The position numbers and the translations under genes were made by a program. From positions 1,426,001 through 1,490,000 of the forward strand of contig NZ_CP015363.1 in assembly GCF_002078355.1 (NCBI RefSeq): a DNA stretch of 64,000 nt, read 5' to 3'. This document shows, in pieces, positions 55,406 to 64,000 of the stretch; the stretch's first letter is position 1, and every line of letters begins with the position of its first letter. This stretch comes from Ferroplasma acidiphilum. Lineage in GTDB: Archaea > Thermoplasmatota > Thermoplasmata > Thermoplasmatales > Thermoplasmataceae. The notes beneath the pieces are model-generated. The model was not told the origin of the DNA. It made no database searches and saw only the letters and a list, made by a program, of their open reading frames with translations.

Positions 55406-55995
55406 ATGATTACATAACCATAAATTGTATATATATCTTTGTAATTAATTACATATTCATTTTAGTATTACAACATAAAAAGCACTGTAATGAGTGGAGT
55501 TTATATTTACACATAATTATGTAAACTATCCTGTAAAAATTACTTTGCCCCCCATACTACTTTGCACTACAAAGTAGTAGTGTTATTGCTTGAAGAATTA
55601 ACAGTAATTGAAACTTTCTGGATTATATTAAAAAACCATTATAAACACCTGAATTCTAATAGGATAAACTTTGTGGTGGACGCACTGGCACTCAAGGCAG
55701 GAATGTGCAGAAAAAGAAACAGATAGGAGGTATATAATTCCTTCCTGTGTTGGAAGAAAAAAGATCGGGCAGTATTAGGCTCCCATATCTGGGTATGAAA
55801 TGAAGTGCGTGATATTATACATAGTTGCAACAAACATGTGTATTTCACCCGATAAATTGATTAAACTGTAGAGAAAAATGAGATTATATGGAAATAATAC
55901 AGGATAAGCAGGAAATTCCATGCAAAAATTATAAAGCCCGAAAACTCACATGGTTTAATGCGGCTTTAATCTTAAAGCCAGTAATGCCCATACGT
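55406..55995. other. Spacer at the right edge of the accessory zone
   Basis: No convincing gene. It contains the 55499-55518 copy of the GTTTATATTTAC-CATAATT motif and the hairpin at 55556-55578. Short frames around 55660-55850 have no recognisable product. Confidence 0.45.
55556..55578. repeat. Perfect 9-bp inverted repeat
   Basis: ACTACTTTG, loop CACTA, CAAAGTAGT. TACTTTG also occurs just upstream at ~55540. It could be a transcript 3' end structure, an operator, or an IS605-type end; no neighbour decides. Confidence 0.6.
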
Positions 55996-57600
55996 TTATT
56001 GCTTATCACTGTCCAGGATACCTGCTACGTGCTTCAATATTTCCCTCTCCAGTATAGTTCCTATAAATTTTCCCGATTTGTCAACTACCGCAACTATAGG
56101 CGGGTCATATTCCTTGAATATTTTAATCAGGTCGGTTGCAGGAGAATCGCAAAGTACCTTTGCTGCCGGAACTATCTTTCCCTGGTATACTGATAGTGTC
56201 CTTAACTGGTTATGCCCCATGGTAACCATATCACTTAGCGTAAGCTGCCCGAGAACCTTCAATTTTGAATTTATTACTATAACAGCCCTTGCATTTAAGT
56301 CTGTACACATTTTAAATGCCAGGCTTATAGGATTTTTACTATTTACCGACACAGACTGGAAGGAACTTGCTATATCACATGCCTTCAAATTTTTGAATTC
56401 AGCGTTTACCATTTCCCAGACATAATTTGACTTTTTAGTTTTGACCACCGGTGCCTTAACATTAAACAATGCCGGTATTACCACAGTCAATAACGTTATT
56501 GCTATCATGACTGCAGAATAATCATACCTGCCAATGAGGGATAATCCAAGAGCAACAACAAGCAAAGCTGCGTCCACGCCCCCGTGCACCGATGTTCCGA
56601 AGGCGTTTTTCCATGTATCCACATGCATGAACCTTGAGGTTATGGTGCCTGCTATTGGCTTTAATATAATGGCTATTGCAAAAATCAAAAGTCCAAGGGT
56701 GATAAGTGGCAGTGTAATCTTAACAAAATAGAGGCCAAGGCCAATAAAAAACAGGGGTTCAAAAAATCCATATGTAAATGTTGATACTTTTTCGGCAACA
56801 AGTGGCCTCTCGTTAATAAACTCTCTCAGGGAGATTCCTATAAAAAGGGCAATAATAGCTGAGTTAAATCCATATAGCTGCCCGACAAATCCAAGTACAA
56901 GGACAAACCCGATTATAACTGCTATTACAGTTTCATTGGCTCTGGCACTGAAATCTATCTTCACCAGTAGCCTTGTCAGTACATATCTTGAAAATAATAG
57001 TATAAAAACAAGTGATACAACGAGCTCCATTGCTATTTTGAGAACCAGGTATATGGTAACTACTTTTCCGTAGAGGTCAGCAAGGAATGAAAATAGTATA
57101 ACTCCGGATATTTCCATTGTTACAACCTGCTGGAAAATGCTATTTCCCTCTTCAGTATGATTCAGCCCTGTGTCTGTCAGTAGCCTTGTTAAAGGGCCGG
57201 CACTGCTCATTCCTGTTACCAGGCCCACAATCAGGGCTATGAGGACACTGTGAAATATGTAGTATACAACAAATGATATTAAACCAAATGGAAGTATGAA
57301 CTCAATTACGCCGGTCAATATGTTTGAAGGATTCAGAAGCTTTTTTGTTTCCAGTTCCTTGAATTCCAGGGCACCTCCCGTAAAAAGCAGAAAATTAATT
57401 CCAAGGGATATAAATAGGGAAATGTTTGGAAGTATTGTTATCAGCCCCAGTACTCCCGGGCCTATAATTATTCCAATTATTATTGCCGCAACATATGAAA
57501 CGATCCTGAATTTTTCGAATAACCCCTCTCCAAGTTTGGCGAGTAGCAACAATGCACCGATAAATAAAAGTGCAAGAAGTGAGTCGGATAGTCCGTACAT
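55996..57600 (-). CDS. Cation/proton antiporter (CPA2/Kef type) with CBS domains
   Basis: A 534-residue membrane protein. Residues ~1-385 have about 12 membrane segments with the CPA2 pattern (GIIIGPGVLGLI near the N-terminus, GPLTRLLTDTGL, HGGVDAALLVVALGL). Residues ~405-530 are a pair of CBS domains (ARAVIVINSKLKVLGQLTLSDM; IVAVVDKSGKFIGTILEREIL) that could sense adenine nucleotides. It probably exchanges Na+ or K+ for H+, relevant in acid. Promoter and tRNA-Tyr lie upstream. Confidence 0.92.
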   Translation of the reverse strand: MYGLSDSLLALLFIGALLLLAKLGEGLFEKFRIVSYVAAIIIGIIIGPGVLGLITILPNISLFISLGINFLLFTGGALEFKELETKKLLNPSNILTGVIEFILPFGLISFVVYYIFHSVLIALIVGLVTGMSSAGPLTRLLTDTGLNHTEEGNSIFQQVVTMEISGVILFSFLADLYGKVVTIYLVLKIAMELVVSLVFILLFSRYVLTRLLVKIDFSARANETVIAVIIGFVLVLGFVGQLYGFNSAIIALFIGISLREFINERPLVAEKVSTFTYGFFEPLFFIGLGLYFVKITLPLITLGLLIFAIAIILKPIAGTITSRFMHVDTWKNAFGTSVHGGVDAALLVVALGLSLIGRYDYSAVMIAITLLTVVIPALFNVKAPVVKTKKSNYVWEMVNAEFKNLKACDIASSFQSVSVNSKNPISLAFKMCTDLNARAVIVINSKLKVLGQLTLSDMVTMGHNQLRTLSVYQGKIVPAAKVLCDSPATDLIKIFKEYDPPIVAVVDKSGKFIGTILEREILKHVAGILDSDKQ

Positions 57601-57715
57601 TACGGTAAGATGTAGGTGGATTATTTAATATTTTTGCTAAAATTTGCCTATTTTCTGCTATTTATTTAAAATAATCAAAGAATTTGCTTAAATCATAAAA
57701 ATAAACCTGAATAAA

Positions 57716-57815
57716 TCCCGGCTTCCGGATTCGAACCAGAGACCTATGGATGACTGCGTTTTCTGGCAGTATATCACTCTACAGTCCATCGCTCTACCAA
57801 CTGAGCTAAGCCGGG
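57716..57815 (-). tRNA. tRNA-Tyr (GTA) with intron
   Basis: Exon 1 57815-57779, intron 57778-57752 (27 nt), exon 2 57751-57716. Acceptor CCCGGCT/AGCCGGG, discriminator A; D-arm TAGCTCAGTTGGTAGAGC; anticodon stem ATGGA/TCCAT with loop CT-GTA-GA; T-loop TTCGAAT. The intron sits after position 37 and folds as ACTGC...GCAGT. CCA is not encoded. TTTATATCC ~25-30 bp upstream is the likely promoter. Confidence 0.95.
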
Positions 57816-58030
57816 TAGCAGATAATCATTACAACGGATATAAATTTTAACATTTATGCCGGTTATTATATTCTACTTGAATAACTAATGGTGGTATCAT
57901 TCCACAGTTAAAGCGATGGAATTTTTCTTCTGTTGAATTAAATATTTTATTTGCTCCGCAACAGCAAAATTTCATTAGATACCTGCTGTTAAGCTATAAA
58001 TTAATTAACATAATCTATTTATTGGATATT

Positions 58031-58783
58031 ATGAAAGTAATAGATGGATTTAAAAATGAAAACTTGCATTTCAGATGGTCTCCGGCAAATATTCCTGTGG
58101 AACATGTGTCCCCTGGAGAAACGCTAACCATTAAAATTCCGGATTCATCAACAAAGCAGATCCAGAAAGATTTTAATAGTGAGGACCTTAAGAAAATAGA
58201 CGACTCTAAGGTAGATGCAGCTGTGGGGCCGGTGTATGTAGATGGGGCTGAAAAAGGAGATACTTTGAAAATAGAAATAAAAAGCATAGAAGTAGGAACA
58301 TGGGGATGGAGCGCAATAATGAAAGACTTTGGTGCCCTGAGCCCGGAGTTTGATGATAGGCTCGTAATATGGGATATAAATAAAACAGAAGCCAGATGCA
58401 TGAATAAAGGCTTTCTTGACAATGTAAAGATACCGGTAAACCCTTTCCTTGGCATCATCGGAACTGCTCCTGGAAATGGAGAATTTGGGATGATACCACC
58501 GAGGAATTTTGGCGGGAATATGGACAATAAATTTTTAAGTGCCGGTTCTGTACTTTACCTGCCGGTCAATGTAAATGGTGCACTGCTTTCATTTGCCGAT
58601 CCCCACGCATCCCAGGGCGATGGCGAGGTTTGCGGGACTGCCATAGAGACATCCTGCACAGCTGTGGTGAAAGTAGATTTGATAAAAGGGAAGGCAATAA
58701 AATATCCCAGGATAGAGTCCAGAGGAAATGCCGGAACTGATTGCATAATCTCTATGGGCATAGAAGATAGTTTAGAACCTTAA
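58031..58783 (+). pseudogene. Formamidase/acetamidase gene, 5' part, split by IS copy 2
   Basis: The first ~250 codons of an FmdA/AmdA-family amidase that frees ammonia from formamide or acetamide. The start is the ATG giving MKVIDGFKNENLHFRWSP. Family marks: GPVYVDGAEKGDTLKIEI, FGGNMDNKFL, GSVLYLPVNVNGALLSFADPHASQGDGE. The frame is intact until the IS enters after the codons for SLE, adding Pro and a stop from the element. A product lacking ~60 C-terminal residues would be made. The gene's remainder is at 60288-60486. Confidence 0.93.
58771..58777. repeat. Left target-site duplication of IS copy 2
   Basis: TTTAGAA, repeated exactly at 60288-60294 outside the right end of the element. Confidence 0.93.
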
Positions 58784-60287
58784 CTCCACAAATTTATAGG
58801 GAATACATCCATTATTATTTTTAGTCATTATGTTTTTACAGTTATATAGCAATGCAAACATTAATATTATATATTCCCTATATAGGGTATATGGAAGAAT
58901 GGGTAAAGGATGTACTGCAAGAAGAAAAAAGGAAAAGGAAGATTCCACTTGAGGTGAAGAGGCTAAACGGCAATTATTATTTATACCATTCAACAACTAA
59001 ATATGATAAGGAAAAGCATGGTGCAAGGAAAGTATCTGATTACATTGGAAGAATTACAGAGAATGGCATAGTAAGCAATGACAATTCCAGGTCTGTGTAT
59101 GAATATGGAAATTCAGAATTAATATACTCTGTATCAAAGGATATAATAAAACTATTGAAGAAATACTTCCCGGATACATGGGAATCAATATATGCAATGT
59201 CAGTGGTAAGGCTAATAAGCTATACACCGATGAAAAGCATTAAGGAAAGATGGGATAAACTGTACATGTCCAGATATATCAATGCGCATGTATCGCCCAA
59301 TACATTGACAGACCTTCTTATTGAAACAGGTTCAGATATCAGCAGCCAGTATGATCTATTCAATGATTTAATGCACGATTCCATGAAGCTTGCATTTGAT
59401 CTATCATCAATATTCTCAAGGTCAGAGAATATAAATATGGCAGAGAAGGGGCATAACCATGAGCATGAGTATATACCACAGATAAATATTGCAATGGTAT
59501 TTGACTTAGATTACTATAAGCCTGTTTTCCTTAAATCATTGGATGGTTCTGTAAGGGATATAAAATCTTTAAGGAAGGTACTGGAAGAGATTAATTTTAA
59601 TGGAGTATTAGTAATGGACAGGGGGTTTGCATCATATTCCTTAGCGGATGAAATAAATAATAAATTCATAATGCCATTGAGGAGGAATAATAAGATTATT
59701 GATTATAATGCTATATTCAAGTCAAGCTTCATGTACAGGGACAGGGGAATACTTTGTACATCATATAAATATGGAAAATATTATGTATACATATTTCAGG
59801 ACCAGCTGTTGATGTCAGAGGAGGCAAATACATTCATATCATTGATAGCTGACAATAAGAAGAGCCAGGATGATTATAATAGTGCATCTAAAGTATTCGG
59901 CAAGATTGCAATATTGTCAAATATAGATGACAAACCTGAAAATATATACCTAATGTATAAGCAGAGGGAAGAGATAGAACAGTCATTTGATGCTATGAAG
60001 AATGAATTGGAAAATGACAAGTCATACTTGAGCAATGATGATTCCATAAGGGGATATTTCTTTATTTCATTTGTATCATTATACATATATTACTCAATAT
60101 TTGTGTTAATAAGGGCCGCAGGATTGACTGATAAATTATCTGTAAAGGATGCATTATTAAAATATTCAAGGGTTTACAGGATTGTACACAACAGTAAGGA
60201 AATTATTTCAGAGGTTCCTGCATCATCCGAAAGGATAGATGAACAATTAGGTACAAATATATTCCCTAAAAAGTTGGGGAGTTAAGG
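58778..60287 (+). mobile_element. IS4/IS1634-like insertion sequence, copy 2 (1510 bp)
   Basis: Ends are inverted repeats of ~31 bp starting CCTTAACTCC with 27 matching positions and a shared TAGGGAATA block. TTTAGAA duplications flank it. The right repeat overlaps the last transposase codons. It shares the CCTTAACT tip and target-duplication size with copy 1. Confidence 0.95.
58891..60285 (+). CDS. IS4/IS1634-like DDE transposase, copy 2
   Basis: About 464 residues from MEEWVKDVLQEEKRK; an earlier in-frame ATG (58852) would add 13 hydrophobic residues. TTATATATT lies ~25 bp upstream, and the palindrome CCCTATATAGGG sits between it and the ATG. DDE marks: LAFDLSSIFSRSEN, VLVMDRGFASYS and KQREEIEQSFDAMKNEL. 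The frame is intact. It is a relative, not a copy, of the transposase at 442-1818. Confidence 0.92.
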   Translation: MEEWVKDVLQEEKRKRKIPLEVKRLNGNYYLYHSTTKYDKEKHGARKVSDYIGRITENGIVSNDNSRSVYEYGNSELIYSVSKDIIKLLKKYFPDTWESIYAMSVVRLISYTPMKSIKERWDKLYMSRYINAHVSPNTLTDLLIETGSDISSQYDLFNDLMHDSMKLAFDLSSIFSRSENINMAEKGHNHEHEYIPQINIAMVFDLDYYKPVFLKSLDGSVRDIKSLRKVLEEINFNGVLVMDRGFASYSLADEINNKFIMPLRRNNKIIDYNAIFKSSFMYRDRGILCTSYKYGKYYVYIFQDQLLMSEEANTFISLIADNKKSQDDYNSASKVFGKIAILSNIDDKPENIYLMYKQREEIEQSFDAMKNELENDKSYLSNDDSIRGYFFISFVSLYIYYSIFVLIRAAGLTDKLSVKDALLKYSRVYRIVHNSKEIISEVPASSERIDEQLGTNIFPKKLGS

Positions 60288-60486
60288 TTTAGAAAAATCA
60301 GCTAAAGCGGCCATATGGGAAATGATCGGTATACTTTCTGAATATGGTTTCTCCAGAGAAGAAGCATATATCCTCTGCAGCGTGGCAGGGAACCTTAAAA
60401 TTTCTGAAATGGTGGATATGCCAGACTATGTTGTTTCCATGGAACTGGACAAAAATACGGTTAGCAGCAGAAATGCCAGCCAATGA
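60288..60486 (+). pseudogene. Formamidase gene, 3' part after the IS
   Basis: After the TTTAGAA repeat the frame continues KSAKAAIWEMIGILSEYG, then FSREEAYILCSVAGNLKISE, MVDMPDYVVSMEL, ending at TGA 60484-60486. SREEAY-x-LCS-x-AG-x-L-x-ISE-x-VDMP is the known C-terminus of the amidase family. Joined to 58031-58777 it gives a normal-length enzyme. The TGA overlaps the ATG of the DNA ligase gene. Confidence 0.93.
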
Positions 60487-62270
60487 CAAAATCTTATAAT
60501 ATACTATATGATTATTATTTAATGTTATTTTCAGAAGCCAGCAAAAAATTCATGGAGATGGAATCGACAACGAAGAGGCTTGAACTCACATCAATACTGG
60601 GTTCATTGCTTGAAAATGCAGGGGATGACCTGAAGGAACTGGTATATTTAATACAGGGCAAGCTGGCACCGGATTATGAGGGTATAGAATTTGGAGTTTC
60701 GGGGAAGCTTATAGTGAAATCCCTTGCAGCCATATCCGGAATGGATGAGGAAGAAGTCAACAAATTGTTTTACAAGAATGGCGACCTTGGTATAACTGCC
60801 TCTGAAATCAGGGAAAAAATGGAACAGAAGCCACTTTTCAGGGAAGACCTTACCGTACACTATGTGTATACAAGGCTTATGGAACTTGCAAAATCAGCAG
60901 GGCATGGAAGTGTAAAGGGGAAAACAGATATTTATGCGGACCTCATGGTAAATTCATATCCTGAAGATATAAAGTATATTACGAGGATAATCATGGGGAA
61001 ACTCAGGTTAGGCGTTGCAGATTCCACAATACTTGATTCCCTGGTGCATGCATTTTTCTCTAAAGATAATGCGGATATGGTAGAAACAGCTTACAATTTT
61101 CATCCAGACATAGGGCTTATAGCAACGCTCCTGCAGAAAGGCGATATAAAGGCCATAAGCAACATAGGCCCTGAGCCATTGATTCCATTCAAGGTAATGC
61201 TTGCAGAAAGGCTGAGGTCCATCGATGATATAAGGGAAAAAATGAACCACCACGTATCATTTGAGTATAAATATGATGGGCTCAGGACAGAGTTGCACAA
61301 AAAAGGGGATAAAATTAAGATTTTTTCAAGAGGGCTTGAGGAAACAACTGAAAATTTCCCGGATATTATAGAAAATTTCAAAAAGAGCTATTCATTTGAA
61401 TCCATAATAATTGATGGAGAATCGGTTCCGTTTAATCCCGATACAGGGGAATTGTTCCCATTCCAGATGGTTTCCAAAAGGAGGGGAAGAAAATATCAGA
61501 TTACAGAAAAATCCACTGAAATACCCCTTGTTATGTTTATTTTTGATATACTTGAGCTCAATGGAAGGATACTTGTTAACCTCCCATACGAAGAAAGGCG
61601 TAAAATTCTTGAAGAAAATTTTGTAGATAATGAGCACTTTAGGCTGGCAACAAGATTGTCCTCGGATGATTCTGAAGAGATTAACAAATTCTTTGAACAG
61701 AGCATAGAGGATGGGTGTGAAGGCATTGTTGCGAAGGATACATCTGATGAATCTGTTTACCGTGCAGGGGCTCGTGGGTGGCTTTGGATAAAATTTAAAA
61801 GGGATTATCAGAAAGAACTTGCGGATTCCATGGACCTGGTAATTATCGGTGCATTTAATGGCCGTGGAAGGAGGGCAGGGGCATACGGTGCACTCCTCAT
61901 GGCATCATATAACGAAGAAACACATGCATTCGAGTCAGTCACAAAACTGGGAACAGGATTCAGTGATGAGGTATTATTTTCATTGCCAAAAATGCTCTCT
62001 GATCTTGTAAGAGACCACAAACCTGCTATGGTTGAATCAAAAATGGTTCCTGACATCTGGATATATCCACAGATAGTTATGGAAATCCAGGGAGCAGAAA
62101 TTACTGTAAGCCCTATACATACATGTGCTTTTGGAAAAATAGAGAAAGATTCCGGCCTTGCGTTAAGATTTCCCAGATTAATTAAAATACGTGACGATAA
62201 AAACGCTGAAGACGCTACAACTACCAATGAAATTATAGAACTTTATAAAATGCAGAAAAAAACAAAATAA
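60483..62270 (+). CDS. lig: ATP-dependent DNA ligase
   Basis: A 595-residue archaeal ligase that seals nicks in replication and repair. The nucleotidyl-transferase motif FEYKYDGLR holds the Lys that takes AMP; other motifs are [23 protein letters not shown] and [10 protein letters not shown]. The N-terminal DNA-binding domain is complete. The first ATG overlaps the amidase stop (ATGA); a second at 60522 (MLFSEASKK) lies ~25 bp after TTATAATATA and would fit relatives better. A Ferroplasma ligase has been reported as an iron-containing purple enzyme (recalled). Confidence 0.96.
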   Translation: MTKSYNILYDYYLMLFSEASKKFMEMESTTKRLELTSILGSLLENAGDDLKELVYLIQGKLAPDYEGIEFGVSGKLIVKSLAAISGMDEEEVNKLFYKNGDLGITASEIREKMEQKPLFREDLTVHYVYTRLMELAKSAGHGSVKGKTDIYADLMVNSYPEDIKYITRIIMGKLRLGVADSTILDSLVHAFFSKDNADMVETAYNFHPDIGLIATLLQKGDIKAISNIGPEPLIPFKVMLAERLRSIDDIREKMNHHVSFEYKYDGLRTELHKKGDKIKIFSRGLEETTENFPDIIENFKKSYSFESIIIDGESVPFNPDTGELFPFQMVSKRRGRKYQITEKSTEIPLVMFIFDILELNGRILVNLPYEERRKILEENFVDNEHFRLATRLSSDDSEEINKFFEQSIEDGCEGIVAKDTSDESVYRAGARGWLWIKFKRDYQKELADSMDLVIIGAFNGRGRRAGAYGALLMASYNEETHAFESVTKLGTGFSDEVLFSLPKMLSDLVRDHKPAMVESKMVPDIWIYPQIVMEIQGAEITVSPIHTCAFGKIEKDSGLALRFPRLIKIRDDKNAEDATTTNEIIELYKMQKKTK

Positions 62271-62284
62271 ATAAAGAAGAGTGT

Positions 62285-62761
62285 TTACTCTTCGTTGTCG
62301 TCGTTTCTGTTATAATTACTTCTTCTGTTGTTGTTTCCGAATCCACCACGGCCTCCGTTTCCACGGTTGCCCTGATTTCCGTATCTGTTGTTGTAATTAT
62401 TGTACTGGTATTCGTATTCCTTCTCACTCATATCAAGTTCTTCGTTCGGCTCTATTTCCTCTTCTGATTCTGCCATGGCTCTGTATTTCCCTACGTTTAA
62501 TCTCATGTGGCCTCTCAACAGGGAAATGTATCCGTTATCGATTTTAAGAACTTCTCCATCCCTTATATCTTTGGTCTGGTCATCCCACAGTGTGAGTGTT
62601 ATTTTTCCTGTATCATCAGCAACTATAACCTCACTTACTGATTTGTCTTCTCCAAATCTGGTTTTGATCTCTTTTGGCTCTCCTAGTACTACAACCTTCC
62701 CAACAACATTAACACGCCTTGATGAAGGTGTTAAATCCTTAATTTTGGTTATTTCATCCAT
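62285..62761 (-). CDS. Single-stranded DNA-binding protein, one OB fold
   Basis: About 158 residues from the ATG giving MDEITKIKDLTPSSRRV. Residues ~10-95 form an OB fold (VNVVGKVVVLGEPKEIKTRFGEDKS, then LTLWDDQTKDIRDGEVLKI). A Gly/Asn/Arg-rich flexible part follows, and the end is acidic (NDDNEE), like bacterial and crenarchaeal SSB tails that recruit partners. AAAGGA lies before the start. It is convergent with the ligase gene; GAAGAG-TGTTTA-CTCTTC (62276-62293) between them could end both transcripts. Confidence 0.9.
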   Translation of the reverse strand: MDEITKIKDLTPSSRRVNVVGKVVVLGEPKEIKTRFGEDKSVSEVIVADDTGKITLTLWDDQTKDIRDGEVLKIDNGYISLLRGHMRLNVGKYRAMAESEEEIEPNEELDMSEKEYEYQYNNYNNRYGNQGNRGNGGRGGFGNNNRRSNYNRNDDNEE

Positions 62762-62991
62762 ATTATTACTTCCTTTAATCCTTTCGGACGTACAATAATA
62801 TTTAATGAATATATAAACATGCCTATTTTGAAAACATTTACCATTAATAATAAAGAACTTGCAAATATTGACTTGCATGTTGGTTCACATTTTCCTTAAT
62901 CCCGGATGTATTTTTATTTTCAAAATATAGAGAGAATTGCTAAAGTCATATTCACAGAAAATTAAATGGTGCAATATAAAAATATGTTCAG

Positions 62992-63065
62992 TGGGGCTGG
63001 CCGGGTTTGAACCGACGACCACCTGGTTATGAGCCAGGCGCTCTACCTAGCTGAGCTACAACCCC
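62992..63065 (-). tRNA. tRNA-Met (CAT)
   Basis: 74 nt, no intron. Acceptor GGGGTTG/CAGCCCC with one T-G pair, discriminator A; anticodon stem CCTGG/CCAGG with loop CTCATAA; T-loop TTCAAAC. The start GGGG and T-arm fit an elongator or CAT-type Ile tRNA rather than the initiator; sequence alone does not separate them fully. Follows tRNA-Asn by three bases. Confidence 0.92.
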
Positions 63066-63068
63066 AAA

Positions 63069-63141
63069 CGCCGTCAGTCGGGCTTGAACCGACGACCGCT
63101 CGGTTAACAGCCGAGTGCTCTACCAACTGAGCTATGGCGGC
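63069..63141 (-). tRNA. tRNA-Asn (GTT)
   Basis: 73 nt, no intron. Anticodon stem CTCGG/CCGAG with loop CTGTTAA; T-arm GTCGG-TTCAAGC-CCGAC; discriminator G. The acceptor GCCGCCA/TGACGGC has a C5-A68 mismatch. It is first in a two-tRNA unit with tRNA-Met. Confidence 0.93.
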
Positions 63142-63263
63142 TTACTACGGTTATTGCATTTTTGCTTTTAATATTTTGCTTTCAAATATTGAGGCAGTAA
63201 CAATAAGTGTATATGACGGAATACAAAATCGGATAAATATTTTATCATTTTAAAAGCAATATT

Positions 63264-63656
63264 TCACTGTATTATTTCTATATCATCCTTTATTTCATTT
63301 TCGCCGATACTGAATATTTCCAGCCTGATTGTGTATTTTTCAGGAATAATGGAATGGGCATCAAGGGTTTTATAAGCATTTCTTGAGAAGAATATTCCGT
63401 CATTGGGGCCACAACCTCCCGGGTTTAGATATAACCTGACAGGAGTGCCCTCCAGATCCGCCAGGTCATCCGTGTTGAGGTACTTTTCCTTGCCAGTGAC
63501 CTTCAGTATGCGCCCTTCCATATCGATTTCATTTTCAATTCCTAATTTCGAAGAAAATTTTAGTGAACGTGCAGGGATATACAAATTGGACGCATCGGGA
63601 TTGATAGGTTTTACCAGCTTTTCAGTTTTTAATGTGGATTCTATAATTGCAGCCAT
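63264..63656 (-). CDS. Unrecognised soluble protein
   Basis: 130 residues, beta-rich, with the notable segment YLNPGGCGPNDGIFFSRNAY near residue 75-95 holding the only Cys. No family recognised. It starts 30 bp after the XPD gene on the same strand, so it may be co-transcribed with it. A TATA-like box is not clear, which supports the operon view. Confidence 0.6.
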   Translation of the reverse strand: MAAIIESTLKTEKLVKPINPDASNLYIPARSLKFSSKLGIENEIDMEGRILKVTGKEKYLNTDDLADLEGTPVRLYLNPGGCGPNDGIFFSRNAYKTLDAHSIIPEKYTIRLEIFSIGENEIKDDIEIIQ

Positions 63657-63686
63657 GGGGTTAAATATGAATATAGTTTATAAGAC

Positions 63687-64000
63687 TTATTTCGTGTTAG
63701 GAAGCAAATTGGATTGCCAGAAAGGTTCATCAAACCTGTCATCACATAGCCATATGCTGGAAGTATCCTCTGGGGATCTTGTAGACCTGCCTGCTGCCTG
63801 CTTTACTTTAATAAGTGCAAATTCGTAATAGAGCAGGTTGTATGCATTTTTTTTCAGCACTTTTTCAAGATATTTTATTTTATCCTTTCTGTAATCATCA
63901 AGGGGTATCAGAGGAAGCCCTGCAATGATTACATCGCTGATCAGGCTTTTTCCACGGTTAACCAGCTGTATGCCCTCAAGAAGTTTGCCACCGTGCACAG
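63687..64000 (-). CDS. XPD/Rad3-type helicase C-terminus, partial
   Basis: The last ~104 codons of an Fe-S superfamily 2 helicase whose start lies right of the window. GKLLEGIQLVN, VIIAGLPLIPLDD and KVKQAAGRSTRSPEDTSSIWLCDDRF match helicase motifs V and VI of XPD. It opens DNA 5' to 3' in repair. The window thus has both XPD and XPB-Bax1, though 32 kb apart. Confidence 0.9.
   Translation of the reverse strand, partial: VHGGKLLEGIQLVNRGKSLISDVIIAGLPLIPLDDYRKDKIKYLEKVLKKNAYNLLYYEFALIKVKQAAGRSTRSPEDTSSIWLCDDRFDEPFWQSNLLPNTK

Noticed and set aside
55888-56193. 101-codon plus-strand frame at the antiporter 3' end
   Set aside because: Half of it is antisense to CBS-domain codons of the antiporter, and the product has no recognisable pattern.

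Overview
The window reads as chromosome of an A+T-rich euryarchaeon of the order Thermoplasmatales, most like the Ferroplasma/Acidiplasma/Picrophilus group. The evidence is archaeal information-processing genes (thermosome, proteasome beta subunit, aCPSF1, XPB-Bax1, XPD, S17e, eL41, ATP-dependent DNA ligase, a Trm56-HD fusion), intron-bearing tRNA-Trp and tRNA-Tyr genes, split transketolase, and TATA-like boxes about 25 bp before many start codons, which suggests leaderless mRNAs. The genus is an inference; no rRNA gene is present to settle it.

Layout. 1-6.2 kb: the 3' end of purL with an IS4/IS1634-like element inserted at its stop codon, two small genes of unknown function, and three overlapping secreted or anchored protein genes, the middle one a chimera made by an 878-bp tandem duplication. 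6.5-15.4 kb: purB, a HemQ-like gene with a rhodanese, S17e, a universal stress protein, the 35-codon eL41 gene, an MFS porter and glutamate decarboxylase. 15.4-21 kb: an overlapping histidine operon hisZ-G-D-B-H-A-F-IE without hisC. 21-33.3 kb: a SIS-domain isomerase, an esterase, an ABC transporter with a fused double permease and a detached AAA-associated domain, an NYN RNase, an EncFtn-type ferritin, the XPB-Bax1 pair and the thermosome. 33.6-50 kb: a GntR/DUF1648 module with a clear operator, a lone formate dehydrogenase catalytic subunit, proteasome beta, aCPSF1, an amino-acid permease, a tkt-tkt-tal operon, a gamma carbonic anhydrase with cobS, Trm56-HD and a SufR-like regulator.

50.9-55.9 kb is an accessory zone beside tRNA-Trp. 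It holds an integrase remnant ending at the tRNA 3' end, two VapBC pairs, two decayed DUF2283/DUF4258 modules, a decayed ATPase preceded by two matched palindromes, and a zinc-ribbon microprotein. 56-64 kb: a cation/proton antiporter, tRNA-Tyr, a formamidase gene split by a second IS of the same family with an exact target duplication, DNA ligase, SSB, tRNA-Met and tRNA-Asn, and the end of XPD.

Overall the window combines biosynthesis (purine, histidine, pentose phosphate), acid and iron physiology (GAD, antiporter, EncFtn, HemQ) and repair/replication genes, with recent IS activity at two gene ends. Promoter, operator and function statements are read from sequence only and have not been tested.
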